Below are positions 35,541-48,400 of a stretch of 64,000 nucleotides of DNA, piece after piece. Numbering within the stretch: the first letter of the stretch is position 1; every line of letters starts with the position of its first letter. The stretch lies in NCBI GenBank assembly GCA_944472135.2, contig OX235264.1:95676319-95740318 (forward strand), written 5' to 3'. The notes under the pieces are model-generated. The model had not been told where the DNA came from and made no database searches. It saw nothing but the letters and a program-made list of their open reading frames with translations. Position numbers and translations under genes: made by a program. The DNA comes from Trichobilharzia regenti. Its lineage: Eukaryota > Platyhelminthes > Trematoda > Strigeidida > Schistosomatidae.

Positions 35541-37099
35541 TTTTTAGTAATCACCATCCCACCTCCTTTCTTATCTAAACTTCCTGTTTATTCATGTTAT
35601 TTCAAGTTTTTCTTAATCCCTGTTTACACTACCATATTTTCATACCCGAACTTAGTGTTTATTTTGTCATTTTACTATTTCTACATATTTAATCCCTGAT
35701 TCCATAAACAATTATTCATCACATTAGTTCTTATCCAAACATCCTGTCTATTTTGTTATTTCTACATTTCTAACCCCTAATTGCACAATGTCAGTCTTCT
35801 TAGTTATTATAATGCTACTATGTTTGTTTTATCCATCCCCCTGTTTATTATGGCATTCTAATTCCCAATTTTAATTTTTATTAATTTGACCCTTGACCGG
35901 ATATTATTCTGGAACTTTCCCATCCATTTGATATAAATACACGAATGTACAGCCTAGATGATGACTTAATCGAAAAGAAAATTTTCTTCGCTGCAACTGT
36001 CTTCTTATTTACTCTTATTCAAGATTCTTGCAGAATATATCACATACAATAGACTACTTACAAATCTTTGTCAGTAGCTAAACTCACACTGCAACAATTG
36101 CCAGTAGTGCTCAAGCAATTACATTATATCCTGTATTGTAGGCCGCTCGGTATTTGTGGCGACAGACAAAAATGGGAAGGGATCATTGCGCTTTACAAGT
36201 AAGGTTTAGGTTGAGTGTCCCTAAATAGTTAAGAAAACATTGAAACTCTCTAACCCCAACATGCACAGGTGGTGTACTGTCTTTTCAAGCATTAATCTCA
36301 CGAATGATGGTTAAATCCCTTTTGAGATTTTATACAGAACTGTCGCAAGTGTCAACTGAAATGTGCTAAGGCGATAAGTATTTGTAAAATAAAGTCCCCT
36401 TTATATGTGTGAAGCCTAATTTGTCTCACTATTAACAGCGCTATAGCTTGACACCTGGTTGACATAGGACACCAGACCAACAAACCAGACTTTTTAGGTA
36501 GTAAACGAATAAAGCATTTTACAACAGTTTTGAATTGCCGAAGCCTGTTCATCAGAGGAGAGAAGCTTAAATTATTTAATCTAAAAGAGACTGCTACTTA
36601 CTTACTGCTGTTTTGGCGAATACTGATTCACATAAAATAAACAAGGTGACATTTCATTTTAATGTCGTAATTCGGTAATTGCAACCATCTACTTACGCAT
36701 TAACTTCTTTACGAATATCTTCGCTGTTGGTTACCGCTTTCGTTTCACCTAAATAACCATCTACAAGTGTGCGCGATAATTCCCATATATCTCCGAAATC
36801 GAGTTTTCATGCTTGATCTTCCTTTCTTTATAGTATGAAAATGTTTCCATTTTGATCTTAATTGATCATTCTTATTTTCTCCATACTTAGTTCATCTTTG
36901 CCGTCCACATCATTTTATTCAACTCATAAAGTGAACTGGCGATTCGCTGAAATAATCTTAACATTGTGTTACTCTGGTTATCTATGTATATTATAATTCA
37001 GGTAGTGTGCAGCTGATGAAACTTCAGAAAAGTTAGCGAATATGCTCATGCAACTACTGTTAAGTATTTGAAAGAAAGGAAAGACACCTAGTGAATGGA
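35541..37099. other. Intergenic stretch, no gene supported
   Basis: AT-rich sequence, partly the likely 3' untranslated part of the Penelope-like fragment (tttatttgttatttctacat-type text repeats). No gene seen. Confidence 0.35.
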
Positions 37100-38345
37100 A
37101 GAAGGGTTAATTTTGTCAAACTGGTAAAGAACAATGTCTTTGTCTATACCGAGTAAAATATTCAGTGGTGTCATTCTGGAGAGAATGAAGGAGGCAGTGC
37201 ATGCAGAACTTCACAATCTTATACAAACTGGTTCAGGAAAGGCAAATCATGTGCTGATCAAATTTCAACTCTACACATCATCATCATCATCAAACCTGTA
37301 GCTTAACTGAACTGACTTTCAAAAGGCCTTCGACAGCGTTGGCCGAAAAGGAATTTGGAAATTATTTCAACACAGTGGAGTGTCCCGACTCTTCCTTAAC
37401 CTCATCCAGCAGCTATATGACAATAATACATGTCACGTGAGCCAAAACCGAAAACCCAGCGAAGCTTTTAAAGTGAAGACAGGAGTAAATCAGGACTTCT
37501 GCTGTCGTTTATCATATTCCTGATAGTAGTGGACGAGGAGGCGGAAATATGCTGCACCTCCGATAAGAATACTCTAGATGATGTGGATTTCATGGATGAT
37601 TTGTGTCTCATATCACACAAACTTGAAGGCTTACAGGCTCACAAACAAATTGACTAAAGAAGCAGCAAGCAGGTGTATATAGAGAAGACAGAGGTAATGC
37701 TAATGCTGACAGCAACAAGAGGTACAGACCACTTTCAACGGGAGATGTTTAGGAGACTTCACTTCTACCACTTATCTGGATAGGCAGCATCGTTTCAACT
37801 ACAGGCGTCGAAACGGATGAAGATGTTTAAACAAGCCAGGATCGGAAAGCAAAAGAGATTTTAACCACTCTGAAATCTGTGCACAAATCTTGTGCACTTA
37901 GCACAAAGAACAAAATTCGGATTTTCAACGCCAGTGTTAAGGAAGTCACTTCTTCTGTGTGGGTCAAAAAATTAGCTAGTGCGTCACGAAAAGGATTTCC
38001 ATCAAATTGCTCAAATTTACTGAGGATCAAATGGCCAAAGTGAATTGGCAGCAAGAAACCGTTGGGACGAACCAATCAAAAACCTATCGCTCAACAAATT
38101 TTCCAAAGTGAATAGAGATGGAGTGGACACACAGTGATAAAACCGCTAGATGACATCGCGCACCAGGCGCTTGAAAAGAACTCGTGTGGAAGACAGCGAT
38201 TTGTGCGTGGGTCAAAGGTAGACGTGAATGGGATCGTGGTTTCAGGAGATGAAAGCTTACGAACGGTCATATAAAGTCGAATGTAGATAACTGCAGAGAG
38301 TAGGATCAAATGGAGACATGCTGTTGAAGTTCCATTCAGAACTCA
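37100..38345 (+). pseudogene. RTE-type reverse transcriptase pseudogene
   Basis: Broken frames in the correct order: 'ELHNLIQTGSGKANHVLIKF' (GFR region, mutated) near 37205, 'DFQKAFDSVGRKGIWKLF' (catalytic first Asp lost context) near 37310-37365, 'GVSRLFLNLIQQLYDN' near 37380, and 'DFMDDLCLISHKLEGLQ' (YADD replaced by FMDD) near 37580-37640. A degraded tail with the 'gctgttgaagttccattcag' end follows to about 38345. Numerous stops; non-functional. Confidence 0.7.
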
Positions 38346-39364
38346 ATGGAACAATTAAAAATGTAAAATATTCTCGCGAAAGCTGTCCCCATTCTGTTAT
38401 TCAGTTTCATTAAATAAACATATCTGATTAAGTTACGGTGACTAGTGTCAATTACTGTAAAATTCTGTATCATTTTGTTTGTGTTAAATGGTCTTCTATG
38501 TCTTCATTTTAAGAAGTGTGATTTGAATGATCAGATATTTTAGATGAGCTTCGACTTGGACGAGAGACCGAAATTCCTGACGAGATGTACAAGCTCAAAT
38601 TTGATCAAACATTTCTTTTAAATCGGAAGAAATTCTGTTTCCCAGAATATATGTTGTTCTGTTTCGACACTTTTACTGGAGGATGTAATTCGTTTTGAAA
38701 GAGAACAAAAGCGTAATGAAGAGGAAATGCCCTGTCTAACTGGGATAGAATTTTCGCCTCAAACTATCATAACTTAGGGCAGGGTGAAACCCATACAGAA
38801 CTAGTCATTTCTTTGATCTTAATCGGACCCTACTAATCTTTGCGGACTCAATTAATTATCTGATAAACTAGTTTCAGCATTGGATCCCAGAGGCACTTTT
38901 GAAAACTGCGACAGTTACTGCTAGCCACTAAGAGACAACACACTTACCAATCAGTAATAACGGACAGTAATAAATTTATGTTGAGGAGCAGGTAGAATTA
39001 AAAACGTGCGACCGTAAAAATCGCTAGCAGATTTGAAAAACAAAGTCCTTGTAATGCTATGGTTTATTTTTCCTCCCTCAAGAGGTTGTAAATGTACATT
39101 GAGTAGCTCACTATGAGAAACAGTCGTTTTGTAATCACCAATTTACAATAGCTGTTCTAGGTGCTATCGATTCCTGAGAAATTTACAGTGTTGGTGACAA
39201 AGCAGGTCATCAATGATGTAAGTTGATCTCGCTTCACCTGAAATCTCTACCTTAGTTGGTTTCGATATCAGATATCTTTTAAAAGCTTCATACACTCAGA
39301 TTTTATGAAACATTCCTACGAGGAGAGAAAGAAATATTTCGTAGTAATTTTTATTTTGTTGCTT
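38346..39364. other. Intergenic stretch, no gene supported
   Basis: No coherent reading frame, splice-flanked exon or assignable repeat. Confidence 0.35.
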
Positions 39365-39365
39365 G

Positions 39366-39588
39366 ACGCTACTAGTGGAACATAGAGCTTAAAGCTAGAG
39401 GCTTGAAGTTTCAGTAGCATTGGTTTTGTTTTTACAGAGTGTAGTAGCTGGCCTCCTGCCCAACATCCTGTCTTTTCTGGCCTACCTACCGGCTTGGAGA
39501 CTTTTGGGAGTGCCTCAGCCGGGGATGAAATCCCGAAACACATAGCTGCTTGGCGAGCGTTCTACTGCTGAACCACCGACGCGCACTT
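39366..39588 (-). mobile_element. tRNA-derived SINE copy
   Basis: Minus strand: gtgcgcgtcggtggttcagc, B box gggatttcatccccggctg, body acaggatgttgggcaggagg and gaaacttcaagcctctagct. Family of 19.43 kb. Confidence 0.65.
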
Positions 39589-40324
39589 CGCAGGCATTGT
39601 TTGATATCATTCCATCTTACAGATTACGATTATTAAAAGGAAAACTGACGCACTTCAAACATGGAAGTGAGGAAATGGAAATCATTGTCAATCCAAGATT
39701 AACAGTTTGGGGATATAAAAGAAATAAACACCAATACTTCATTAATTTAGGTAAAATCAAGCACAGCGTCGCTAACTGACGTTAGACAGATAACCAGTGA
39801 ACTCCTGAGATTACTGGACATCGTGACAACATGGTGAAACGAAAATGCCAGATAATATTAACGTCAATGACTTTAAAAAACGCCGAGTATGCGAAGAATG
39901 AAATTAACTGAATGAATTGAAATCAACTGACGAGGATAAAGCATAAAATTTGCATTCAACCGGAACAAAGTTAAAATACAATAACCAATCTTGCTGAAGA
40001 TTTATTAAAGTGTGTTTATGCATAAACTGGTTCAGTTGAAAGTGCTTTATGGAAACTAACTTTTCAAAGCACAATATTCTTAGTGTTCTACAACATACTT
40101 AACAAGAAGATATCTGCTAACCACAGTGTTTAAAGCAATTGGATGAATGAACAGTTACTTACTTTGCAGTTCAGATTGCTTGAGGCGCACTCTCAGTTCC
40201 TTTAAAGCTACATCAATGATGCTTCTATCGGCTGCCATGAACATGAAATGTGATATACCTTTACTCATCTACCCGTCACATACCGGTGTCACCTTTACCC
40301 AACTGCAACATTAATAAATGATCT

Positions 40325-40560
40325 GATGACTAATCCATTATGTATCGCTTTTGAATGCGGAGGTCCGGTTTCAGATCTCGAGTGGCTAATGCTTCAGCTG
40401 TGTACAGATGACGTATCCGGAGTCCCTCAATATCGTAACAAAGGACTTTGGATACGCCATCTGTACATAGCTGACGCATTAGCCATTCTAGGTCTGAAAC
40501 CGGACCTCTGCATTCGAAAGCAATACATACATTCTCTCGCCCTAACATGGTCAGAGTAAA
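40325..40560 (+). repeat. Palindromic Penelope-like endonuclease C-terminus
   Basis: Arms about 40343-40425 and 40444-40527 are reverse complements with about 11 mismatches in 83 positions and an 18-base spacer. The right arm in plus reads IRHLYIADALAILGLKPDLC (Penelope-like endonuclease end, as at 35.4 and 45.4 kb); the left arm reads the same peptide on the minus strand (IRHLYTAEALATRDLKPDLR). So two copies of the same segment are fused tail-to-tail. Confidence 0.75.
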
Positions 40561-40889
40561 GTTCTTACTACAGTTTTGCTTCTTTCCTTTATTATGTAAG
40601 TTGACTAATGAATTACCCTGAACGATGCTCTTCTATCTCGACGTTATCACTTGTTATCGATGAAAGCATATGGAAAATAGTGGGGCCAACTAAAGACGAC
40701 TGCTATTGGAGTTCTATGATTTACCCAGGACAGGGAAGGATAATAAACATATATATATATGCATTAATTATTTTTCTTCTCATAATTTTTCAAAATATTT
40801 TATATGATTACATTTCTATTCATCGTGTTTTCTCTATTCTATTATTTAATGTGTCAATTTGGAATGACTTACAGTAACAAAACTATCTA

Positions 40890-41150
40890 ATGACTAATAA
40901 ATATGCTGAAAAAGATGACGATGGTCCGGACATATGCTACAATATATATTCAGACGATGGATGTAAGAAGGTACACCCTCAGATGGACCCCCAATGGGAA
41001 GCAACGGATCGGGTGTGAAAGAGGAGTCCGAAAACTTCTGTTGCAGCCGTGTAACCAGATGGAATTGATAACAGGGAACCAAATGCAATCAACATGTACT
41101 GATGAACCCTTATATTCTACTCGAAACACGAGGGACGGATAATAATAATA
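40890..41150 (+). mobile_element. RTE-type retrotransposon 3' end fragment
   Basis: aaaagatgacgatggtccgg, acatatgctacaatatat, then gatggacccccaatgggaag and gaacccttatattctactcg, matching the order seen in the other RTE tails. No intact frame. Confidence 0.5.
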
Positions 41151-41295
41151 GTGATAATATTTCTCAGGAACGTTTCGACGGAACCGCTTACACCTAGTGA
41201 GAAAGTCATTCTTATGTTTTGCATTAAAGACAATTTCAAATACTGCTTTGCTGTGATATATACATAAAGAAAACCACTATAATTTTCCATAGTTT

Positions 41296-41301
41296 TTTAT
41301 T
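41296..41301 (-). terminator. Candidate poly(A) signal of gene C
   Basis: AATAAA on the minus strand about 165 nt after the gene C stop at 41466. Distance is similar to that of the candidate signal behind gene D's stop. Confidence 0.5.
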
Positions 41302-41465
41302 TATGTATACGTATAAATACCGAAACTAATAGTTACAAGCATTAAATGTTAACATTTTTGATTTTAAATCTTCCACAAACTAAGTTAGTCAAGAGTATTC
41401 AATGTTTGAATAGAGAATTGAATAAGTGAATTTTTAAAAAAAAAGTATTTTGAATATGAAGCTGA

Positions 41466-42366
41466 TTAACACCGACGACAGCATGTCCTTGCTCGACAAC
41501 ACGAACGCACTTGACAGCACCGGCATCTTCTACAGCATCCACCAACACGTACACCAACTCCACGAACTGCAACTCTACCTCTTACACAGGCTCTACAGCA
41601 TCGTCTGACGCCTATACCAATGCCACCACGAATTTGACATCGTCGTCTAACGTTTATTCTGCGTCCACTGTGCACATTAATACGTCGTTTGTCAACACGT
41701 CTGCCGAATATTCCGACATCAATACCTACATTATGGTAAAAACAGAAGTATAAAAGAATATAATTTAACAGCAGATTACTTGATATTAATAACAAACAAT
41801 AAAAAAACTGGCTTGTATCTATTTTGGAGTAGGTAAAGACTGACATAATGGAATCAAGTTCTTTATTTATAAATTATGGTGGTGAGAATGATGTCTTGTC
41901 CGCTTGATGTCATAAATGACAAACAAGCAATCAAGTAAAATAGCATGATGATACGCACACCACTGATTGGTATGATAACTTGAGAGCTACTCATATCAAT
42001 GAGAAGTGCATATTAAATATATTGAAATGATCTGTTCATCAAACAGGCATTTGGCATATTTCCCACCCTATGCATCAGAGTGGTGTTCCCATAAATGTTT
42101 CAGGCAATTGACATCAGCAATTTCTAGCTGATTACAATGATGTACGGTAGTAGAAAAAGGCTAGAACTATTTAGAAATATTGTAATACAAATAAATATAG
42201 ATAGAGAGTGCAATAAATTTCAAAGATAACTCATTACCTCTGATTACTGGACGAATAATACCAGTGACAGTATCGGAAATTGTATCTTAAGATAAAAACG
42301 AGAAAATGAGAATATTGGAATTAGAAAATATTAACATTTATGGAAGAAATTTATTCACGTCCATTG

Positions 42367-42404
<38 letters not shown>

Positions 42405-45400
42405 GTGGTAGCTAACAGCAGAATTAAAGACAGGAATTTCATCCTACTTTGGGACTGTTAGATAGGCGTAATTGTTCCCCAGTAAGTGAGGGTGTACTGA
42501 CTGAGACTTGACGCATGTACCCATTGCCGCAAAAGATAATTAGTGTGCTGTTCACTGGGTCCATAGGCTTTGAGACTGGATTCATGTGCACGGGTGTGAT
42601 ATGATCAGCCCGATTTTAACACGATCAGTTACTTGACTAGGTAAGAAAACATGAATATACATCTAGAAGGATGCAAGGACAATTACAATATATCTTTTAG
42701 GGTTCTTATAGACTGAAATGGGTAAAATCTGTCTTGAACTTATATGCATTCTGAAACTATTTTATTAACTCATGTACAACAGTCCATCTGGAGCGTGAGC
42801 TTTGAAGCTTCATTAGCAGAGGTGTTCTATTTTCATGGAGTGAGGTTGCTAGCCCCTTACACCGAACCTTCCTTTCTTACCGCAATAACTGCTGGCTAAG
42901 CGAGATTTAGTAGTTTGTCAGACACCGTAAATCGAACTTTGGACGACATACGTTGTTGGTGGGTATCCTAACAACGGGTCACCGACTCTCATGAATTTAT
43001 ATAAATACACAAATCTGTGATATCACTTTAAATTTGGTCTGCTTTTTTTTAATAACGTCAACCACAGAAAAGAATAAATATCATGAAAAATTGATTAAAA
43101 TACACTACAGATTATTACCAAGTATTGATTTCCTCTTCACAACCCGTTTGCCTAATCGCCGTCTCCTTTCTTCTATGATCTCTGTAAATACAGAATGAAT
43201 GATGACAGAATGATGAAATATTAGAATACTAAATATTCATTCATTACCAAAAGTGAAGTTCTATGAGCATAAAAGAAAATATTAGCATGACAAATGTTAA
43301 TAATCATTTTGATGTAGTTGTGTTCTCTAAGCTCGTTGGTTTACCTACAAAGCTTTGTACGTGATTGGTTAGCAGGATGAATGACTAATAAACTCGTGGA
43401 GATTTCTAAAATCTCACTTCAAATTAAAGTATGCACTCAAAATGTTACCTAGTAGGGCAATGAAAGCTTTGCGAGTGAACCAACCAGCTTGGAGAACACA
43501 ACTACATCAAAATCATCCAATTAAGCTACAAATCTTCTCCACTTTTTATCTAAATGTTAATACCTATTTCTGTCCTCGTTCTCGGCTTCCTTCCTTTTCG
43601 TCTGGTTATTTCTTCAATAGTTTCTGTCAAAATAAAAGATACATAGTGAAACTTGGTTTAACTGCAACATATTAGAGTACTGATTGCATAATCGCCCCCT
43701 TCCAAGTACTTTCAGATATAATGTTCTTAAATAGTACTATTCTCTTTGCCGAATATCTCTCTTCACTGTCTGTATTTTGAGTTTCTTTATACTTTCTCCT
43801 TCTTCTCTGGCTTTGTGTTCTGAGTGAAGTGTAGTGACTCAAAATGGTGCACATCGGTACAACGTTCTGTGTTGAAATCAGTCAGTCAGTCAGTCAGTTA
43901 GGTGAGGGTAAAAACACAGAATATGAAACAGTTTATCAAATAATATGGAATAAAAATTATCTAGAATATTGACTGAGCAGAAAGCGACAATGAAAAGGGG
44001 GTTACATACCTATTTCTGTCCTCTTTTTCGGAATTCGTCCAGCTTTTCTTCTGGTTATTTCTTCAATTGTTTCTGTAAAAGCGGTGTAAAGGTTATGATG
44101 GTGGTGATGATTAGACAATAATTGAGAGCTGTTATCTACCTTACTTGATTTAGTCATTTGTCACTCATTACTCATTACAAAATAATATAAAAATAACTAC
44201 AAATAATCTCATTAGGATTTCATTGAATCCTACTTGTCTTGAAATATCACCGTATGTTCCTAACCATCTAAAAAAGTATAAGTATAAAACTTAGGCCCCT
44301 TGGTCGCGTATATCTCCATCATAGATAAGATTTTATTTTTATAAATCACACAGTGTTATACAGTAATATTAACTGATGATGTTTTGAGCGCAAATATCAT
44401 CTTCGCATATATTTCATCGTTATGATTGTGATCAGCAATAGTTTGTGCTCGAAACGTCATCAGTTAATATTACTGCATAACACTGTGTGATTTGTCGAAA
44501 TAAAATCTTGCTTATAATGCAGCATCTAAAAAAATCACTGGAGAACCCTGAAAATTTTCATAAACTCAACATATCTACGTCAAAATGTCTCAAGATAGTA
44601 AACTATGCCCATTCAAATTTAATTAATTGTACTAAATAAATTTTAATGATGCGTAGGGTAACTAAATAAAATCTAAATCACTATTTTCTCATACAAAAAA
44701 CTGATATATTTTAAAAGTCAATCTGAACGAAGAATATTCTTTTCAATAATTTCTCCTCTTCAGGTTCTTACAATTATAAAATATAATATTTATGGTCGTT
44801 ACAATATAGGCCAGTTATGCGGCAGATACATTTTTAACGTAGAATAACAGATTAGCAGTTATGGGGTGTCAAAATAAATAGTCATATTTGCGTGACAAAC
44901 GTGCTAGGCTGAAATCGATTGGAAATATTGTAAAACGGGAGACAATGGTGGTGATTAATCATAATAGAATTGTAGAGTGTGGGGTAGGAAAATTGACAAA
45001 TCAGTTCAAGGTTATAAAAGTTGTCAAGTGAGTGGCTATTACAAAGTGGTCTGTGTTAAACAGGAGATAGTTAGACTGGAATGAGAGGTTCACATTGAGA
45101 TAACGAATATGTTAAATGAAACAGATGGAGGCATATATTGAGAAAACAGATAATATCACTAATAATAAGTCCGGACAGTAAAGATGAAATATTCGATAGT
45201 ATTAAGGGAATGTTTGCATAAAGGGCATAAATTATGACGAATAATAATAACTGTAATAATAATATTTGTAATAATAAGCAAAGTAAAAAGAAAGAAAAGA
45301 AACCAAGAGGGTTAAGGGGAAGGAGCACTCTTGGTGAGAAGAAAAATCTTCAATCCAAGGTTGGCCACGGTAGGAACAGCGTCTGGATGTGTTCATTTTG

Positions 45401-48400
45401 GATACAAAGTTCCGGTTTAGTCGCTCTTATTGCAAAAGCTTCAGCTATATGTGGGAGACGTAAACGAACTGTACGTGACAACGACTTCGGAATTTGGTAT
45501 ATAACCCTAAAAGCTGTGTTGACATCGATGCGATGTCCATTATCGACCAGGTGTGACAGGATCGAGCTTTTTATGCACTTAATTTCCCCCCTGCTGAACC
45601 AAGCTGGTAAGTGTTCTCGAACCCGTAGATGAACCTGCCTAATCGTGCGCCCTATACAAATTGAACCACAGGAACAGTTGAAATGGTATATGCATGAAGA
45701 AGAGCTAAGGTTAGGTAAGGCGTCTTTGAGTTGCTGGGTGAACATTGGACGGCTAGTTAAGGAAAGATAATCAAGCTTCAGTGGATTTCTTTCATTTGAG
45801 TAGATAAATCAAGGTTGAGTGGATAACCTATTTTATTATTATTATTTTGTTTTGATTGTAGCTTGATTCCACACCGTATTTTTGGTACAAGTATGAAATT
45901 TTCAGCATGCAGTATCGGTAACACAAATTTGCAGGCCACCAATTGATATCAGGTGTGCGGGATCGAAACCCGGACTATGTACATGGACGGTGACAGTCCT
46001 GACAGCTGTGCTACCGACGCACTGAAGCGGGTTATTTGTATACTTCAGATAGATGTCCATTTAAAACAAGAGGCGAGTTGTACCGTCTCTTTTTTCCACC
46101 AGCTATAAAAGTGTATCCTCCTTGCCTGTACGAAATTAATGATAACACCTAATTTTTTCATATTTTTCATAAGTCAACTTCTGTGATAGATGAATTTACC
46201 ATACAAAAAAATGTTCTCCTTACTTACCTGTTTCTGTCCTCTTCTTTGGAATAAATCCTGCACCTTTTTTAGTTATTTCTTCTATGGTTTCTTTTATAAG
46301 TTATGAGTGTGAGAAGAAAAATTAATGAATACGTTTTTGGTTGGTGTTTAGTGACAGACATATTTCATCTTTGTCAAGAAAAAGTAAACTACCAGTTGTT
46401 CTAACTTATAAAGGGGGAATCAATACCTCCATCCCGTTTGTTTCATTCTTCTTTCTAATGCATTAAAGAGAAAATTAGGGACTCAATCTTGAATATTAGC
46501 TGCAAACGGTGTGAATATTCGTTTGTTGGAAAATGAAAGATACAATGAGGCTTTGATTAACTTTCAAATACTGCAGTATCCATCGACATTCACTTCAAAA
46601 TACAGGAAACAACTTAAAAATTCTGCTTTAACTACATAAATATCCTGATCTTCAGCAACTTCGAAATTTTATACGAACTCTCTAGTATATGACGTCTGAT
46701 AAGACACGTATGCCTCCAGCGAGAGTATAAGCATTACTAAGGGAAAAAATAACCAATAAAACTATAGACGCTTAGTTAGCATGACACTTTCATCCTAAAT
46801 CTGTACGATATCGAGAAGGATGAATGTATCGCAAGGCAAATAAAAACAGTCAAGATAAGATTCAGTAATAATTTTCAGGGGTGGCCGGTATTAGGCATTA
46901 AGTTAACAGGCAAGGTGAAAGCACATACATACACACAACGTAATAGTGTAGATACTTTACAATGCCTTGGGATTCACTTTAAAAGAATCGGGACGGTTTG
47001 TGCTTCAGGTAGATGGTTTTGACGTCATATTCTCTGAGCCAAGTGGTTTAATTGGGAAACTTTCATTGTCCCCCTGGATGACACTTTCACTTCTTATTTT
47101 GCTGTTAAATTCATTCAGTAGGACTTTAGTAGTTAGATCGTTAGTTATCCTTATATGAAGTTTCATGGACTCTAAGTTATGAAGTTTAAATTTGTTTTGG
47201 TATGAGAATTTGAGGCCACCCTAAGTAGACTAAACTTTCAACAACAAACATCTATTAGCATTCTAAACAACTAAATTATTGTCATCGCCCTTTGAGGGTA
47301 TACTTATCATTAGGTAAACCAGTGTGTCAGAATTACAAGCAACATTTTTCTGTTCTTCAGGAGAGAGAAAAGAGATTATGCACCTCAGTGTCAACTAGCT
47401 TGGAAAAGTTATGACAACGGTTATAAAATAAGAACAAGTTTCTTTACCAATCTCTGTTCTTTTCTTTGGAACAGTACCACCCTCTTTTCTCGTTGTTTCT
47501 TCAATAGTTTCTGTGGTAATAAAATTGTGAAAGAACACATTTGTAATTGAATTATACCATCTCGATCATCAGATAAATAGGATCAAACAATTAAGCGCAT
47601 AGCTTGACTATTCTTAACCATTTACTTCCTTTTCTCAATTTTAGTTACAACTGAAAGCTGAAGATCTGTTTCAAACAGGCACTGTTAAATGCCTTTCTTT
47701 AATGCAAAGAATCCAATGCAAGTGTCATAAAATGTTAAATTGTCCTTTCTGTTGTCCAATGGAATATTCGGCAGAGTAAAAATGAAGGTTAAGTAGTGAC
47801 GTCAAGGAATTAAAACACAATGAAACTGGGTAATGCCGCCACTCACCTATTTCTGTTCGCTTCTTCGGATCCTTTCCAGCCTTTCTCCTCGTTATCTCTT
47901 CAATTGTTTCTATGAAGATGGTTAGAAAATAGAGTGAAAATATGGTAATGTGTTTTAAGCCTCTGTGAAATACATAGAAGAAGATAGTGTTCTTTGCCTT
48001 CCTCATAGACTCTCTATTAATTGTACCCCTGACACTTTAAACGCGTTAAGAAATATACAACCTCAAAATGCTTCATTAAATTTACTCAGTAAATCAAACT
48101 ATCTTGACATAAAGCTTGAAATATTTATAGCTGAGGATCATTTCTGAGTGAATAATTCGTCAAACATCACATTCATTTTGTAATGCATTCCTTAAAATTA
48201 ACAATTTAATTGCCACAAGTATTTATTAGAAGTTTTGTCCTTACCAATTTCCGTTCTATTCTTAGGAACAGGTCCACCCTCTCTTCTTGTAGTCTCTTCA
48301 ATTGTTTCTGTGAAAAAGAGATCATGGATAGAATTTATCAACATTTTCTGGTCACACTAAGTTGTATAACAGTGTTTTACCTTCAGTACTCTATTCATAA

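Noticed and set aside
41511..41753. Plus-strand 80-codon Thr/Ser/Asn-rich ORF opposite the gene C tail
   Set aside because: Mucin-like composition is the antisense of the Arg/Cys-rich exon (CGN/TGY codons read backwards); the minus strand has the acceptor, phase and paralogue in gene D.
44360..44470. Hammerhead motif in the inverted repeat (CTGATGA next to GAAAC on the other strand)
   Set aside because: CTGATGA and GAAA occur on opposite strands and not in the required order; it is simply the two arms of a palindrome.
45234..45632. 132-codon plus-strand ORF rich in Asn/Lys
   Set aside because: Antisense to the Penelope-like endonuclease fragment plus AT-rich low-complexity sequence.
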